In this document: one piece after another, positions 1 through 7,800 of the stretch | How the letters are laid out: every line of letters begins with the position of its first letter | Position numbering within the stretch: position 1 is the first letter of the stretch | Assembly (NCBI GenBank): GCA_023403375.1 | Contig: JAEYEN010000051.1 | Coordinates: forward strand, 1-26,607 | Reading direction: 5' to 3' | Length of the DNA stretch: 26,607 nt | From: Bacillota bacterium | GTDB taxonomy: Bacteria; Bacillota; Clostridia; Christensenellales; Borkfalkiaceae | The notes under the pieces: model-generated | Database searches by the model: none | What the model saw: the letters and a program-made list of their open reading frames with translations, nothing else | Told to the model about the DNA's origin: nothing | Made by a program: the position numbers and the translations under genes

Positions 1-46
1 GTTAAACACCTTAAACATAAACAATCTCGGGTTTTTAAATAATAAC

Positions 47-1186
47 TTAATTTCCATTTTCTGCCTTTTTATAAATAATTTCGTCTATGGCGCAAATCCA
101 TTTTTTAATAACGTTTTCGTTATAAAATTTTTCGGCGTCCTTTCTGTTGAACTCGCTCTCTTTATCCCTTAATTCTTCCGACGATAACGCCCGTTCAATC
201 GCTTCTTTAAGCGCGGTTCTGTCCCCGACGGGCACAAGCGTTCCGCCGCCTGCCGATATAATCTCTTTTGCGGTACCCGTCTTAAAATCGGTTGAAACCA
301 GCGGAAGTCCTATCGCTTTTGCTTCTAACAGCGCGTTGGGAAAGCCTTCGTAATCGCTTGACATAACGAATAAATCGGCGGTTTTGATAATATCCAACAA
401 GCCTTTTTTCGCGCCGCACAGCGTAACCCTGTCCGAAAGCCCCAGATTCTCTATCTGCGCTTCTAATTCCGCTCGGCGTTTGCCTTCGCCGTAAATGTTT
501 AATTTATACTCGCTGAATTCTTCGCCCAAATCGGAAAAAGCGTCAATCAGCAATCCGAAATTTTTCTGTCCGTCTAATCTGCCGACCGCGACTACCGTTT
601 TTTCGTCCGACTTTACACGCGCGGGAATAATGTCGGGGTTTACCGAGTTTGGTATAACCGCCTTTTTACTTTCCGCCACGCAGTTATAAAAGTTTTTAAC
701 GTCCTCGCTCTGGCAGACGAACATATCCGCCTTTTTGTATACTTTTTTAAGCGTTCTTATAAGCGCCTTTCCTTTATGCGTCGGGTCGTTTCTCTCCGAA
801 CAGACGTGCTTGAATTTAAGCCCCGTTTTTTTGCACAACCAAACGATTATGTCCGCCGTGGCAAGGAAAGAAAACACTAAATCGTATCCTCCCTTTTTTA
901 TAACCTTTCTCGTTCTGAAAAAGGTCTTTGGGAACTTGAAAAGCATACCCAGCGCGCGCCTGATTGGTTTTTTGCTTATCTTTATGCCGCAGTCCGAAAT
1001 TTTAATTTCAGAATCCAGATTATAAAAACTTTCGCCGCCGATAAAAGTATGCACGGTAACGTCTTTGCCGTCTTTTATAAACTCCGCCGACAAAAGCGAG
1101 ATAACCCGCTCCGCGCCGCCGCCGCCCATTCTCGGAACAACGAACAATATCTTTTTAACCTTTTCGTAACTGTCTGCTTTTTGCAT
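47..1186 (-). CDS. Glycosyltransferase family 4 (GT-B fold), surface glycan assembly
   Basis: 379-residue retaining-type glycosyltransferase, predicted to move a sugar from a nucleotide donor onto a lipid-linked glycan on the cytoplasmic membrane face. The N-terminal Rossmann half opens with the glycine-rich acceptor loop GGGGAERVIS (residues 21-30). The C-terminal donor half contains VAVGRLDGQKN and the GT4 signature EGFPNALLEAKAIGLPLV with its E-x7-E pair. There is no signal peptide or membrane segment, as expected for this family. It is the fourth gene of a minus-strand operon (sugar transferase, epimerase, GT2, GT4), and the operon seems to continue past the left edge. The ribosome binding site is weak (AGAAAG just before ATG), so translation may rely on readthrough from the upstream GT2 gene. 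The family is clear; donor and acceptor sugars cannot be read from the sequence. Confidence 0.9.
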   Translation of the reverse strand: MQKADSYEKVKKILFVVPRMGGGGAERVISLLSAEFIKDGKDVTVHTFIGGESFYNLDSEIKISDCGIKISKKPIRRALGMLFKFPKTFFRTRKVIKKGGYDLVFSFLATADIIVWLCKKTGLKFKHVCSERNDPTHKGKALIRTLKKVYKKADMFVCQSEDVKNFYNCVAESKKAVIPNSVNPDIIPARVKSDEKTVVAVGRLDGQKNFGLLIDAFSDLGEEFSEYKLNIYGEGKRRAELEAQIENLGLSDRVTLCGAKKGLLDIIKTADLFVMSSDYEGFPNALLEAKAIGLPLVSTDFKTGTAKEIISAGGGTLVPVGDRTALKEAIERALSSEELRDKESEFNRKDAEKFYNENVIKKWICAIDEIIYKKAENGN

Positions 1187-1208
1187 CTTTCTGCTTAAAA
1201 ATTTTTAT

Positions 1209-1240
1209 TAACCCAAATGGGTTAATTTTTTAACCCATTT
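1209..1240. promoter_or_regulatory. Two mutually exclusive hairpins between the GT2 and GT4 genes
   Basis: The short intergenic spacer holds three copies of a TTAACCC/GGGTTAA element. On the minus strand the first possible hairpin is ATGGGTTAA / TTAACCCAT (9 bp, A-rich loop). The second is TTAACCC-ATTT-GGGTTAA, followed by TAAAAATTTTT. The middle element can pair with either neighbour but not both, and only the second hairpin is followed by a T-run. This has the layout of an antiterminator/terminator pair or of a 3' processing site inside the operon. The pairing is visible in the sequence; regulation is inferred. Confidence 0.5.
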
Positions 1241-2058
1241 TATTTTTTTATTTTTTTGTATAATAATTTGTACAACCAAAGCGGCATAAATCTTACCGCG
1301 GTAAACGCCGTTTTCACGTAAAGATAATCAAAAAACGAACATTCTTTGCGGCGATATATACGTTTTTGCACAATAATGCGATTAACGCAACTTTCCTTAT
1401 TCTTATTGCGAAGATAATAGTCGTCAGTCGTTCTGAAATATAAAAGCGGTTTTTCAATGTTGGTCGCTTTAACGCCGTCGTTCACCATTTTGGAAAACAA
1501 GTCGTAGTCCTGCCGTCTTCTGAGTTCCGCGGCATACCCGCCGGAAGCCAGAACCAAAGACTTTTTATACATAACCGTGGGGTGGAAAAACGGGTCGTTC
1601 CGCCTGAGCGCCTTTTTGATTTTGTTAAAGTCGGCAGGCTGGTACCTTTCGCCGATAACGTTATCGGGAGAACCGACAAAAGTATACATACCCGTGCCGA
1701 GAAGTCCCAAATCCGCGTCTTTTTCAAACTCGGCAAGCGATAAGGCGCACCTTTCTTTTACCGAAACGTCGTCGGAATCCATTCTGGCAACGAGTTCGTT
1801 TCTGCACTCTTTAAGTCCCGCGTTAAGCGCGTTTGCAAGCCCCTTGTTTTCTTCTAATGTTATAATCGTAAAAACTTCGTGATACTTTGCCGCAAACTCG
1901 TCTATCACGGCATCAAGTTCGGCGCTAAGTTTTCCGTCCTTTACCAGAACAATCTGATCGGGCGCCGCCGTCTGATTTAACATACTTTCGATAGAAAGTC
2001 TTAAATTTTCGGGTTTTTCTTTATAATATACCGAAGTTAAAAAACTATATTTTTCCAT
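1240..2058 (-). CDS. Glycosyltransferase family 2 (GT-A fold)
   Basis: 272-residue inverting-type glycosyltransferase, predicted to act at the inner face of the membrane in capsule/exopolysaccharide repeat-unit synthesis. The N-terminus MEKYSFLTSVYYKEKPENL is the usual GT2 nucleotide-binding beta strand and loop. The metal/nucleotide DxD-type motif is RMDSDD (D94, D96, D97). A later RRRQDYDLFSKM segment matches the family's catalytic-base and acceptor region. The basic, aromatic C-terminus (MPLWLYKLLYKKIKK) could associate with the membrane surface. It lies between the epimerase gene and the GT4 gene on the same strand. There is no strong Shine-Dalgarno sequence, only GAAGCGGAAA before ATG. 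The sugar specificity is unknown. Confidence 0.9.
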   Translation of the reverse strand: MEKYSFLTSVYYKEKPENLRLSIESMLNQTAAPDQIVLVKDGKLSAELDAVIDEFAAKYHEVFTIITLEENKGLANALNAGLKECRNELVARMDSDDVSVKERCALSLAEFEKDADLGLLGTGMYTFVGSPDNVIGERYQPADFNKIKKALRRNDPFFHPTVMYKKSLVLASGGYAAELRRRQDYDLFSKMVNDGVKATNIEKPLLYFRTTDDYYLRNKNKESCVNRIIVQKRIYRRKECSFFDYLYVKTAFTAVRFMPLWLYKLLYKKIKK

Positions 2059-2077
2059 TTTCCGCTTCTATTTTCGC

Positions 2078-2165
2078 TTAAATTTACGTTTCTGTTTCCG
2101 TTTCTGTTTTCGCTTCAATTTATGTTTCTGTTTTTATTTATATTTCTGTTTCCGTTTCTATTTCC
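2078..2165. repeat. Degenerate GAAACR hexamer repeat over the end of the epimerase gene
   Basis: On the minus strand this segment is a purine-rich run of GAAACA/GAAACG-like hexamers interrupted by TAAATT-type spacers. It starts inside the epimerase gene, where it encodes the tail IETETEI, and continues through the spacer to the GT2 start. In the epimerase frame the post-stop sequence still reads like the tail (KTET, IEAKTETETET) with stop codons between blocks. It is a decayed or expanding simple repeat. Confidence 0.7.
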
Positions 2166-3022
2166 GCTATGCTCTCCGAAAGAGTTTTCACTCTGTAATC
2201 CACTTCGTACTCGCTTATTTTTTCATCGTAACTTAAACTGCCGAACGCTTTTGATACTTTGCTCGTAAAAAGTCCCAAAAATTTGAGAATGGGCGTAAAA
2301 CCTTTAACCAAAACGGTCTTTTTGCCGTGCGCCGCCGCAATAAGTTTAATCATTTCGGAAGTGTTGGAATATTCCTTATTAGACGGAAAAAAAATTCCGC
2401 TTTCGCCGTTTTTTATCATAAGATAAACAAACTCGCAAAGGTTTTCTATATAAAGCATAGACCGCTGATTTTTAACGTACGGAAAGAATTTCAACTTTAA
2501 CGCTATTTTTCTGAGCGCATTGTAGTTTCCTTTGCAATTTTTCCCGTAAATCATCGGGCATCTTAATATAACCGTCTTAAAATCTTTGTCGGATAACGCA
2601 AGAACGTCTTTTTCGGCGTCCTGCTTGGACTTGCCATAAGCGTTTGCAGGCGCTAACGGAGTATCTCTTTCAATAACCTTTTTGCCGCCCGTTTTAGAAC
2701 TTTCGCCGTACACTATCGCGCTGGACATAAAGATAAACTGTTTAACGCCTTCCGCTTTCGCTTTTTTTGCCGTTTCAGCCACTAAAACGTGGTTTACTTT
2801 ATCGTAAAGCGCGGCTTTCGATTCGCTTATCTTTCCGCTGTCGGAATGCGCTATTCCGCTAACGTGATATATCACGTCGTAAACGGAAAAATCTTCTTTT
2901 ATCCAGTCGGGGTTAATCTGGTCTAAGACAGAAACCTTAAACCCTTCGTTTTTGTTGATTAAATAATTTTTAACGCAATCTCCGACGTAACTGTTTGCGC
3001 CCGTTATTAAAATCTTTTTCAT
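2138..3022 (-). CDS. NAD-dependent epimerase/dehydratase (extended SDR), sugar nucleotide metabolism
   Basis: 294-residue extended short-chain dehydrogenase, likely acting on a nucleotide-activated sugar to supply the adjacent glycosyltransferases. The N-terminal Rossmann motif is TGANSYVG (G8, G14). Further motifs are HVSGIAH, FMSSAIVYG with the catalytic serine region near residues 100-101, and the catalytic Y-x3-K as YGKSK (Y129, K133). The protein resembles UDP-glucose 4-epimerase-like dehydratases found in O-antigen/EPS clusters, but whether it epimerises, dehydrates or reduces cannot be decided here. It sits between the initiating sugar transferase and GT2. Its C-terminal IETETEI tail is encoded by a hexamer repeat that continues past the stop. 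Confidence 0.88.
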   Translation of the reverse strand: MKKILITGANSYVGDCVKNYLINKNEGFKVSVLDQINPDWIKEDFSVYDVIYHVSGIAHSDSGKISESKAALYDKVNHVLVAETAKKAKAEGVKQFIFMSSAIVYGESSKTGGKKVIERDTPLAPANAYGKSKQDAEKDVLALSDKDFKTVILRCPMIYGKNCKGNYNALRKIALKLKFFPYVKNQRSMLYIENLCEFVYLMIKNGESGIFFPSNKEYSNTSEMIKLIAAAHGKKTVLVKGFTPILKFLGLFTSKVSKAFGSLSYDEKISEYEVDYRVKTLSESIAEIETETEI

Positions 3023-3110
3023 TTTATATTTCCGTATCGATAATTATCTTTTTATAACGCTTTTGTTTTTTTATTCTTTCGCTTTTTTGTCGTCTGTTTC
3101 TTTTTCGCCG

Positions 3111-3902
3111 CTATCGTCTTTTTTTATCGACTTTTTCGTCCAAACCGCCGTCAGTATTTTCAGTCTTGCCTGTTTTCTCTTCCGAAACGTCGTCGGTATT
3201 TTCTGTCTTATCTGCTCTCTCTTCCGAAACACCGACAATGTTTTCAGTATTACCTGCTTTCTCTTCCGTTTTTTCGTTTTCGACTTTCGCCTTGCCGTCC
3301 GCTTCTACCGCGCCCGTGCCGCCTTCTTTAACGCCGTCTTCTTTAAGAACGGAGAAAATCGTTCCGAAAAAGCATTTAAGATCAAACAGTAAACTAAGTT
3401 TTTTAACGTACTCTCCGTCTAAACGCGCTTTATCTACAATTTCCAACTCATCTCTGCCGTTAATCTGCGCCCAACCCGTAAGTCCGGGGCGAATATCGTT
3501 TGCGCCGTATTTGTCGCGCTCTTCTATTAAATCGTATTGATTATAAAGGCACGGTCTTGGTCCTATTATAGCCATTTGCCCCAAAAAAATGTTGAATAAT
3601 TGCGGCAGTTCGTCTAAGGAAGTTTTTCTTAAAAACCCGCCTACTTTGGTAATATAACTTTCCGCCTGATTGCCCAGAAGGTGCGTAGGAACGTCGTGCG
3701 GGGTGTCTGTCCGCATTGTGCGGAATTTAAGTATGTTAAAGTATTTTTTATTCTTTCCTACTCTTTTTTGCTTAAAAAAAACGGGACCCTTGGAATCTAT
3801 TTTTATGGCGATAAAAATAATTATCCAAAAGGGCGTTAAAATTAGTATGCCCAGTCCCGAACAAATAAAATCTATAACTCTTTTCAAAAAATGTTTATAC
3901 AA
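3111..3902 (-). CDS. Initiating polyprenyl-phosphate sugar-1-phosphate transferase with repeat tail
   Basis: 263-residue bacterial sugar transferase that begins a repeat unit by moving a sugar-1-phosphate from a nucleotide sugar to undecaprenyl phosphate at the membrane. One hydrophobic helix lies at residues 11-34. The catalytic core follows: LKFRTMRTD (58-66), LRKTSLDELPQLFN (91-104), IIGPRP (112-117) and RPGLTGWAQINGRD (138-151). The core ends near residue 190. The remaining 70 residues are a charged tail made of about three 14-residue repeats of the type VSEExxxKTENTD. The start codon is TTG, supported by match to the family's usual N-terminus (MYKHFLKRVIDF) and by the promoter just upstream. 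It is the first gene of the operon. The stop lies right after a seven-A run; one base fewer would extend the acidic tail to a stop at 3071. Confidence 0.9.
   Translation of the reverse strand: MYKHFLKRVIDFICSGLGILILTPFWIIIFIAIKIDSKGPVFFKQKRVGKNKKYFNILKFRTMRTDTPHDVPTHLLGNQAESYITKVGGFLRKTSLDELPQLFNIFLGQMAIIGPRPCLYNQYDLIEERDKYGANDIRPGLTGWAQINGRDELEIVDKARLDGEYVKKLSLLFDLKCFFGTIFSVLKEDGVKEGGTGAVEADGKAKVENEKTEEKAGNTENIVGVSEERADKTENTDDVSEEKTGKTENTDGGLDEKVDKKRR
3151..3276. repeat. Three in-frame 42-bp tandem repeats in the sugar transferase tail
   Basis: Three consecutive 42-bp units (about 3151-3192, 3193-3234 and 3235-3276) encode 14-residue repeats on the minus strand: EKTEEKAGNTENIV, GVSEERADKTENTD and DVSEEKTGKTENTD. 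The length is a multiple of three, so gain or loss of a unit would keep the frame. The repeats lie beyond the catalytic core in a polar, probably disordered tail. Confidence 0.85.
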
Positions 3903-3940
3903 AACCGTAACCTGCCGAAAATATATAATTTTCTTATTTT

Positions 3941-3969
3941 ATTTTATCATTTTTAGGCTATTCCGTCAA
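3941..3969 (-). promoter_or_regulatory. Sigma-A-type promoter of the glycan operon
   Basis: On the minus strand there is a -35 box TTGACG (3969-3964), a 17-nt spacer and a -10 box TAAAAT (3946-3941) preceded by TGA. It lies 38 bp upstream of the TTG start of the sugar transferase gene. The short leader has a weak ribosome site (GCAGG). Confidence 0.7.
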
Positions 3970-4140
3970 CAATAAATTGTGTTTTTATACCCCGTTTGCC
4001 ACCAATTATCGTTCATTTTTTAATAGTCTAGAATTTTAGCGGTCTTATTAAAAAATTTTTTATTAACCTCAATATATCGCATCATTTTTGAACGGTATTT
4101 TTCGGCATTTTTATGGTAAATTTTGTATAAAGACCAAACA

Positions 4141-4450
4141 AGTTTTGCACAACATTTATTCTTATATCTTTTAAGTCAATATAAACCGCCTGCTTTTTGC
4201 ACGTATATCACGCATAACACGCAAATCTTTATTTATAACAAATTTTACACAATTTTTATGCTTATATCTTTTAAGCCAATATCAAACGCTTGCTTTTTAC
4301 ACGTTTATCACACATACCACACATATCTTTATTCATCACAAGTTTTGCAGATTTTTTATTCTTATATCTTTTACGTCAATATAAACCGCCCGCATAAACC
4401 GCCCGCTTTTTGCACGTATATGACATATACTACTCAAATCTTTATTCACT
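4141..4450. repeat. Three tandem copies of a 100-bp non-coding repeat
   Basis: Copy 1 is 4141-4240, copy 2 is 4241-4340 and copy 3 runs from 4341 to about 4450. Copies 1 and 2 differ at about 17 of 100 positions. Copy 3 has an extra 13-bp duplication of ATAAACCGCCCGC. Shared blocks include CTTATATCTTTTA and CTTTTT(G/A)CACGT. The period is not a multiple of three, so successive copies are read in different frames, which argues against coding. This is the only structure seen in the otherwise AT-rich, gene-free stretch 3970-4500, between the divergent ends of the glycan operon promoter and the terminator at 4503. Confidence 0.85.
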
Positions 4451-4502
4451 CTGTTCATCTGTCCCCCCAGATTTTCATTCATCTGCCACGAAGATTTTTT
4501 GC

Positions 4503-4540
4503 ACAAAAAAACGGCCTTCTTTACAGAAAGCCGTTTTTAG
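4503..4540 (-). terminator. Terminator of the secreted-protein operon
   Basis: On the minus strand, AAAACGGCTTTCT-GTAA-AGAAGGCCGTTTT forms a 13-bp stem with a GUAA tetraloop and one U-G pair, followed by a T-run. The plus-strand version has a C-A mismatch at the same point, so the minus strand is the functional direction. It lies 120 bp after the 44-residue gene. A second hairpin, GTAAACG/CGTTTAC, sits just before it at 4553-4572. Confidence 0.85.
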
Positions 4541-4662
4541 TTTTTTTTGCGAGTAAACGTTTTGCCGTTTACTGCGGTTTATCTAAAAAACAGGTTTTTG
4601 CCCGACCAAAAGACTTTGTGCTTTTATTAACAGTACAGCCAGACAAATTTAATTATCTGTTT

Positions 4663-4797
4663 TTAATAGATATCTTCGTTATCGTTGCTCTTGAAATCCA
4701 ACGGATCGTCTATGTCGAAATCTCCGCTGCCGAGCATAACGTCTAATTCGTCAAAATAGGTTACTTCAAATTCAATACCCAAATATTTCTTTTTCAT
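4663..4797 (-). CDS. 44-residue acidic small protein linked to the secreted protein gene
   Basis: This short gene encodes MKKKYLGIEFEVTYFDELDV and 24 further residues ending in SNDNEDIY. It is strongly acidic (about 13 Asp/Glu, and DFDIDDPLDF in the middle) after a basic MKKK start. There is no signal peptide, membrane segment or cysteine. A full GGAGG (4806-4810) lies 8 nt before the chosen ATG; an ATG two codons earlier is only 2 nt from it and was rejected. The start follows the stop of the large secreted protein gene by 24 bp, and a strong terminator follows, so the two genes form one transcription unit. I do not recognise the family; it could be a cytosolic partner of the secreted protein or an unrelated small protein. 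Confidence 0.72.
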   Translation of the reverse strand: MKKKYLGIEFEVTYFDELDVMLGSGDFDIDDPLDFKSNDNEDIY

Positions 4798-4821
4798 TGT
4801 CATATCCTCCGAGCACCCAAA

Positions 4822-7800
4822 TCAACCTACGTACGACGCCGCGGTAACGCTGTATTTCCATAACGCTTTGGCAAGAGCCTGCGCGTTAGCCTGCGTTTCG
4901 TTAGCAGTCGTATAGTTAGCCCACGAATAAGCAAACGATTTAACACTGTAAGTCGCGGTCTGAACAACCGTGTCGCCGTCATACAACTTGAAGGTGTAAA
5001 CGGTTTCGCCGTCCAATGCGCTTATTCCGTCCGTAGCAACTTTGTAATAGTCGTATTCGGTTACTACGTTTGCGGTAACGTCAACTTCGTTGCCGCTGCC
5101 TGCCGTTACGGTTACTTTATAATTTTCGCCTGCGTTGAACTTGATATAAATCTTGTTCATGCTGGTGAACGTAAGACCTATCGCGTTTATCGCAAAGCCT
5201 TCCGTCGTGCTGGTGCCTTTATCTCTGTCGGTAGCAGTCGGAGCAACGAAATCGGACCTTACGGTAACGTTTGCGTTTACAAGGTTTTCGGTATTATATC
5301 CTGCGTAAACCTGAGCCGCCGCGCCGTAATCCAAAAGGTCGCCTATAAGCGTTTTGGTAGCGTCGGTAGTAGAAGATTTAGCAAGCAGGTTGTTGCAGTA
5401 AGTAAGAACGCTGTATTCCGCTTTGGTATCGACAACAGAGCCGTTAACTAAAAGTTCTGCCTTAATGTTGTCGCCCATTCTCTGGGGAGTAATACCTGCG
5501 AAATCGAATCTGTAATATTTACCGGAAACAACGCCGTCTACGGTGCTTACCTGTTCTTGCGCTTTACTGTTGGTTATAGTAAACTGCATCTTAACGTCGG
5601 TAGCAGAACCGATAATCGCATAATATCTCAAAGTAAGGTCGGATTTAAGAACTAAGTCCGCACTTACGATAGAGTCTGCCGCTTCATTATAGCCAACGAG
5701 CATTACGCTGTAAAGACGAGCCTGAATGGCTTGCAACGTAACCGTTGCGGAAGGAACATCAATCGCGATTTTAACGTAAACGCTGCTTAACCCTTTAATT
5801 TCGTCAAAGTTGGCGTCTATAACGATAGACGACATTTCTCCGTGACTTGCCATATTGTTGTTGTACGGGTCAATACGGTTAGACGCTCTGTAAAGTTCGG
5901 TATAAGAACTGTTATCCTGCGAATAGGAAACAACCATATCGCCGCCGTCTAACAATCTGTAATCTATCTTAGCGCGCAAACTGTTGAATACGTTTCCGCT
6001 TGCCGCGTCTAATTTATATATAATGTATCCGTTTGCGACAGGAACGCTTGCGCCCCAGGTCGTAGAAGGAATAAGTCCGTGAGTGGTGTTAGCCGCGTCG
6101 TATACGTTAGAACTTTCCGCTACTCCGTAAGAAGTAAGGTCGGTAAGTTTGCCGTTACCAAACGAATTTGTTACAGTCGTGGTAGTGCCTGCCGCTCTTT
6201 CGGTACCCGTAACGTCTACGGTTGCGAAATAGTACGGGAAGTTCTGCCAGCCAACATTGATAAGAGAACCGTCTTCCTTAGTCGGGTTAACGCCCTTAAT
6301 CTGAATGTTAACAGCGCCGTATCCCCTTACGAATTCAGAAAGGTCAAACTCGAAATATCTGTCGGAAGAATCTCCGCCCATTCCGTATTTATCTCTGTAA
6401 TTGTAAAGTTCCTTCCAGTTGGTTCCGTCCAAAGAAGCCATTATAAATATGTTTGTTTTGGCGTGAATAAGCGTGGTGTTACCGTTGAAGAATCTGCCGT
6501 AAATTTTAAGGTTTAACGAATCGAAGAGTTTCGCATTGCCTGCGGAAATCTGATAAGTAAGATAGTTTTCGGTAGAAAGGTCGATAGAACCGCCCCAGGT
6601 TGCGGAGGGAACAAAACCTCTGTTGTTGCCGCTGCCGCTATCGTATGCCAGACCGTGTCTTGTATACGCGGTAATGGTAGAAGCGGGACCTTTACGGAAG
6701 TCGTCCGCAACGTAAGTCTTTTCGCCGACTGCTTTTTCGCTTGCGGAGATTTCTACTTCGTGAATTCTGGTAGGAATCTGGTCGAGCGAACGAGCCGCGC
6801 CGTACGTTCCGTTAAGACAGGTAATTCTTAAATATACGGTTTCTGCCTGAGCAAGAGTCGCTTCGTCGATAGACGCGCTGATATAGAATCTTGCGTCCGA
6901 AGAAGAACCATACCATTTATATATATTCACGAAAGTAGGATTGAGTTCACTGTTTGCCGACATATAAAACGTGCCGTTAACGTTACAGTTGCTGCCTTTA
7001 CCGTTAGTCATATAAGTAACGCCGTCCATCCAGGTATCCTTAATTTCCGAATCGCTTTTTATGTTGTAAAGGTCGGTATAAGTTACGTTATCGAAACTAT
7101 ACTGCAATTTAACGTCTGCGGAACCCCAAGCGGTACCGTCGTTATTATGCGCATAAGTTACGTAAGACTTAAAGTTAACCGCGTTGAGATAACCCGCTTC
7201 GGAAGAAACTTTATAAGTTACGGAAGCGCTGGTGGGAAGCGTTACGCTGCCGCCCCAACCCGAAGAACTGGGAACCAAGCCGAAACTTGCATGACCCTTG
7301 CCGCCGGTAACCATATTGTCTATCGCATAATAATTATTATCGGTACTTACTACGTCGTAGTTATCGTAAACGTAAAGGTCGCCGGACTGTTTTGCCGACT
7401 GAGTCAACGAGAAACTAAGATTGTGCAACTGCGGAAGCATTCCGAGTGCGGTACCGGTTTCAATACATCTGCCCAAAGGCATTTCGGTATTGTCGTTACA
7501 TTCGATAAAGAATCTTATATAGATTTCCGTAGCGTTTTTAAGATAGAACGCGGGAACGGGTATGTCGCTTGCCGTCAGGTTATAAACCTCCTTAGCAGCA
7601 TAAGCAACGCCCTTTCCGTCTTTATTCAAATCGTAAACGGTGTTCCAGTTCTGGTTGTCGTAACTGATTTGAATCAAGAAGTTTGCGCCGATTTCCTGTC
7701 CGCTTTTTCCTAAACCGTAAGCCGATTTCGTAGTAACCGCGCTTGCGTCGTCCGCGGCAACTATGCCGCCTTGTTCCGTAACACCCCACGTAACAAGCGT

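Noticed and set aside
1..18. Start of a further glycan operon gene on the minus strand (ATG at 18-16)
   Set aside because: Only six codons are inside the window and the ribosome site is weak, so a gene cannot be supported, though the operon probably continues.
3063..3540. Ser/Phe-rich plus-strand frames opposite the sugar transferase tail
   Set aside because: They mirror the antisense of the 42-bp repeats and have no ribosome site.
4141..4450. CRISPR-like array
   Set aside because: Repeats are contiguous 100-bp units that diverge along their whole length, with no constant repeat and variable spacer, and there are no cas genes.
4123..4746. A 207-codon plus-strand open frame
   Set aside because: It runs through the 100-bp repeats in shifting frames, has no ribosome site, crosses a terminator stem and overlaps the antisense 44-residue gene. 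It is best explained as an open frame by chance.
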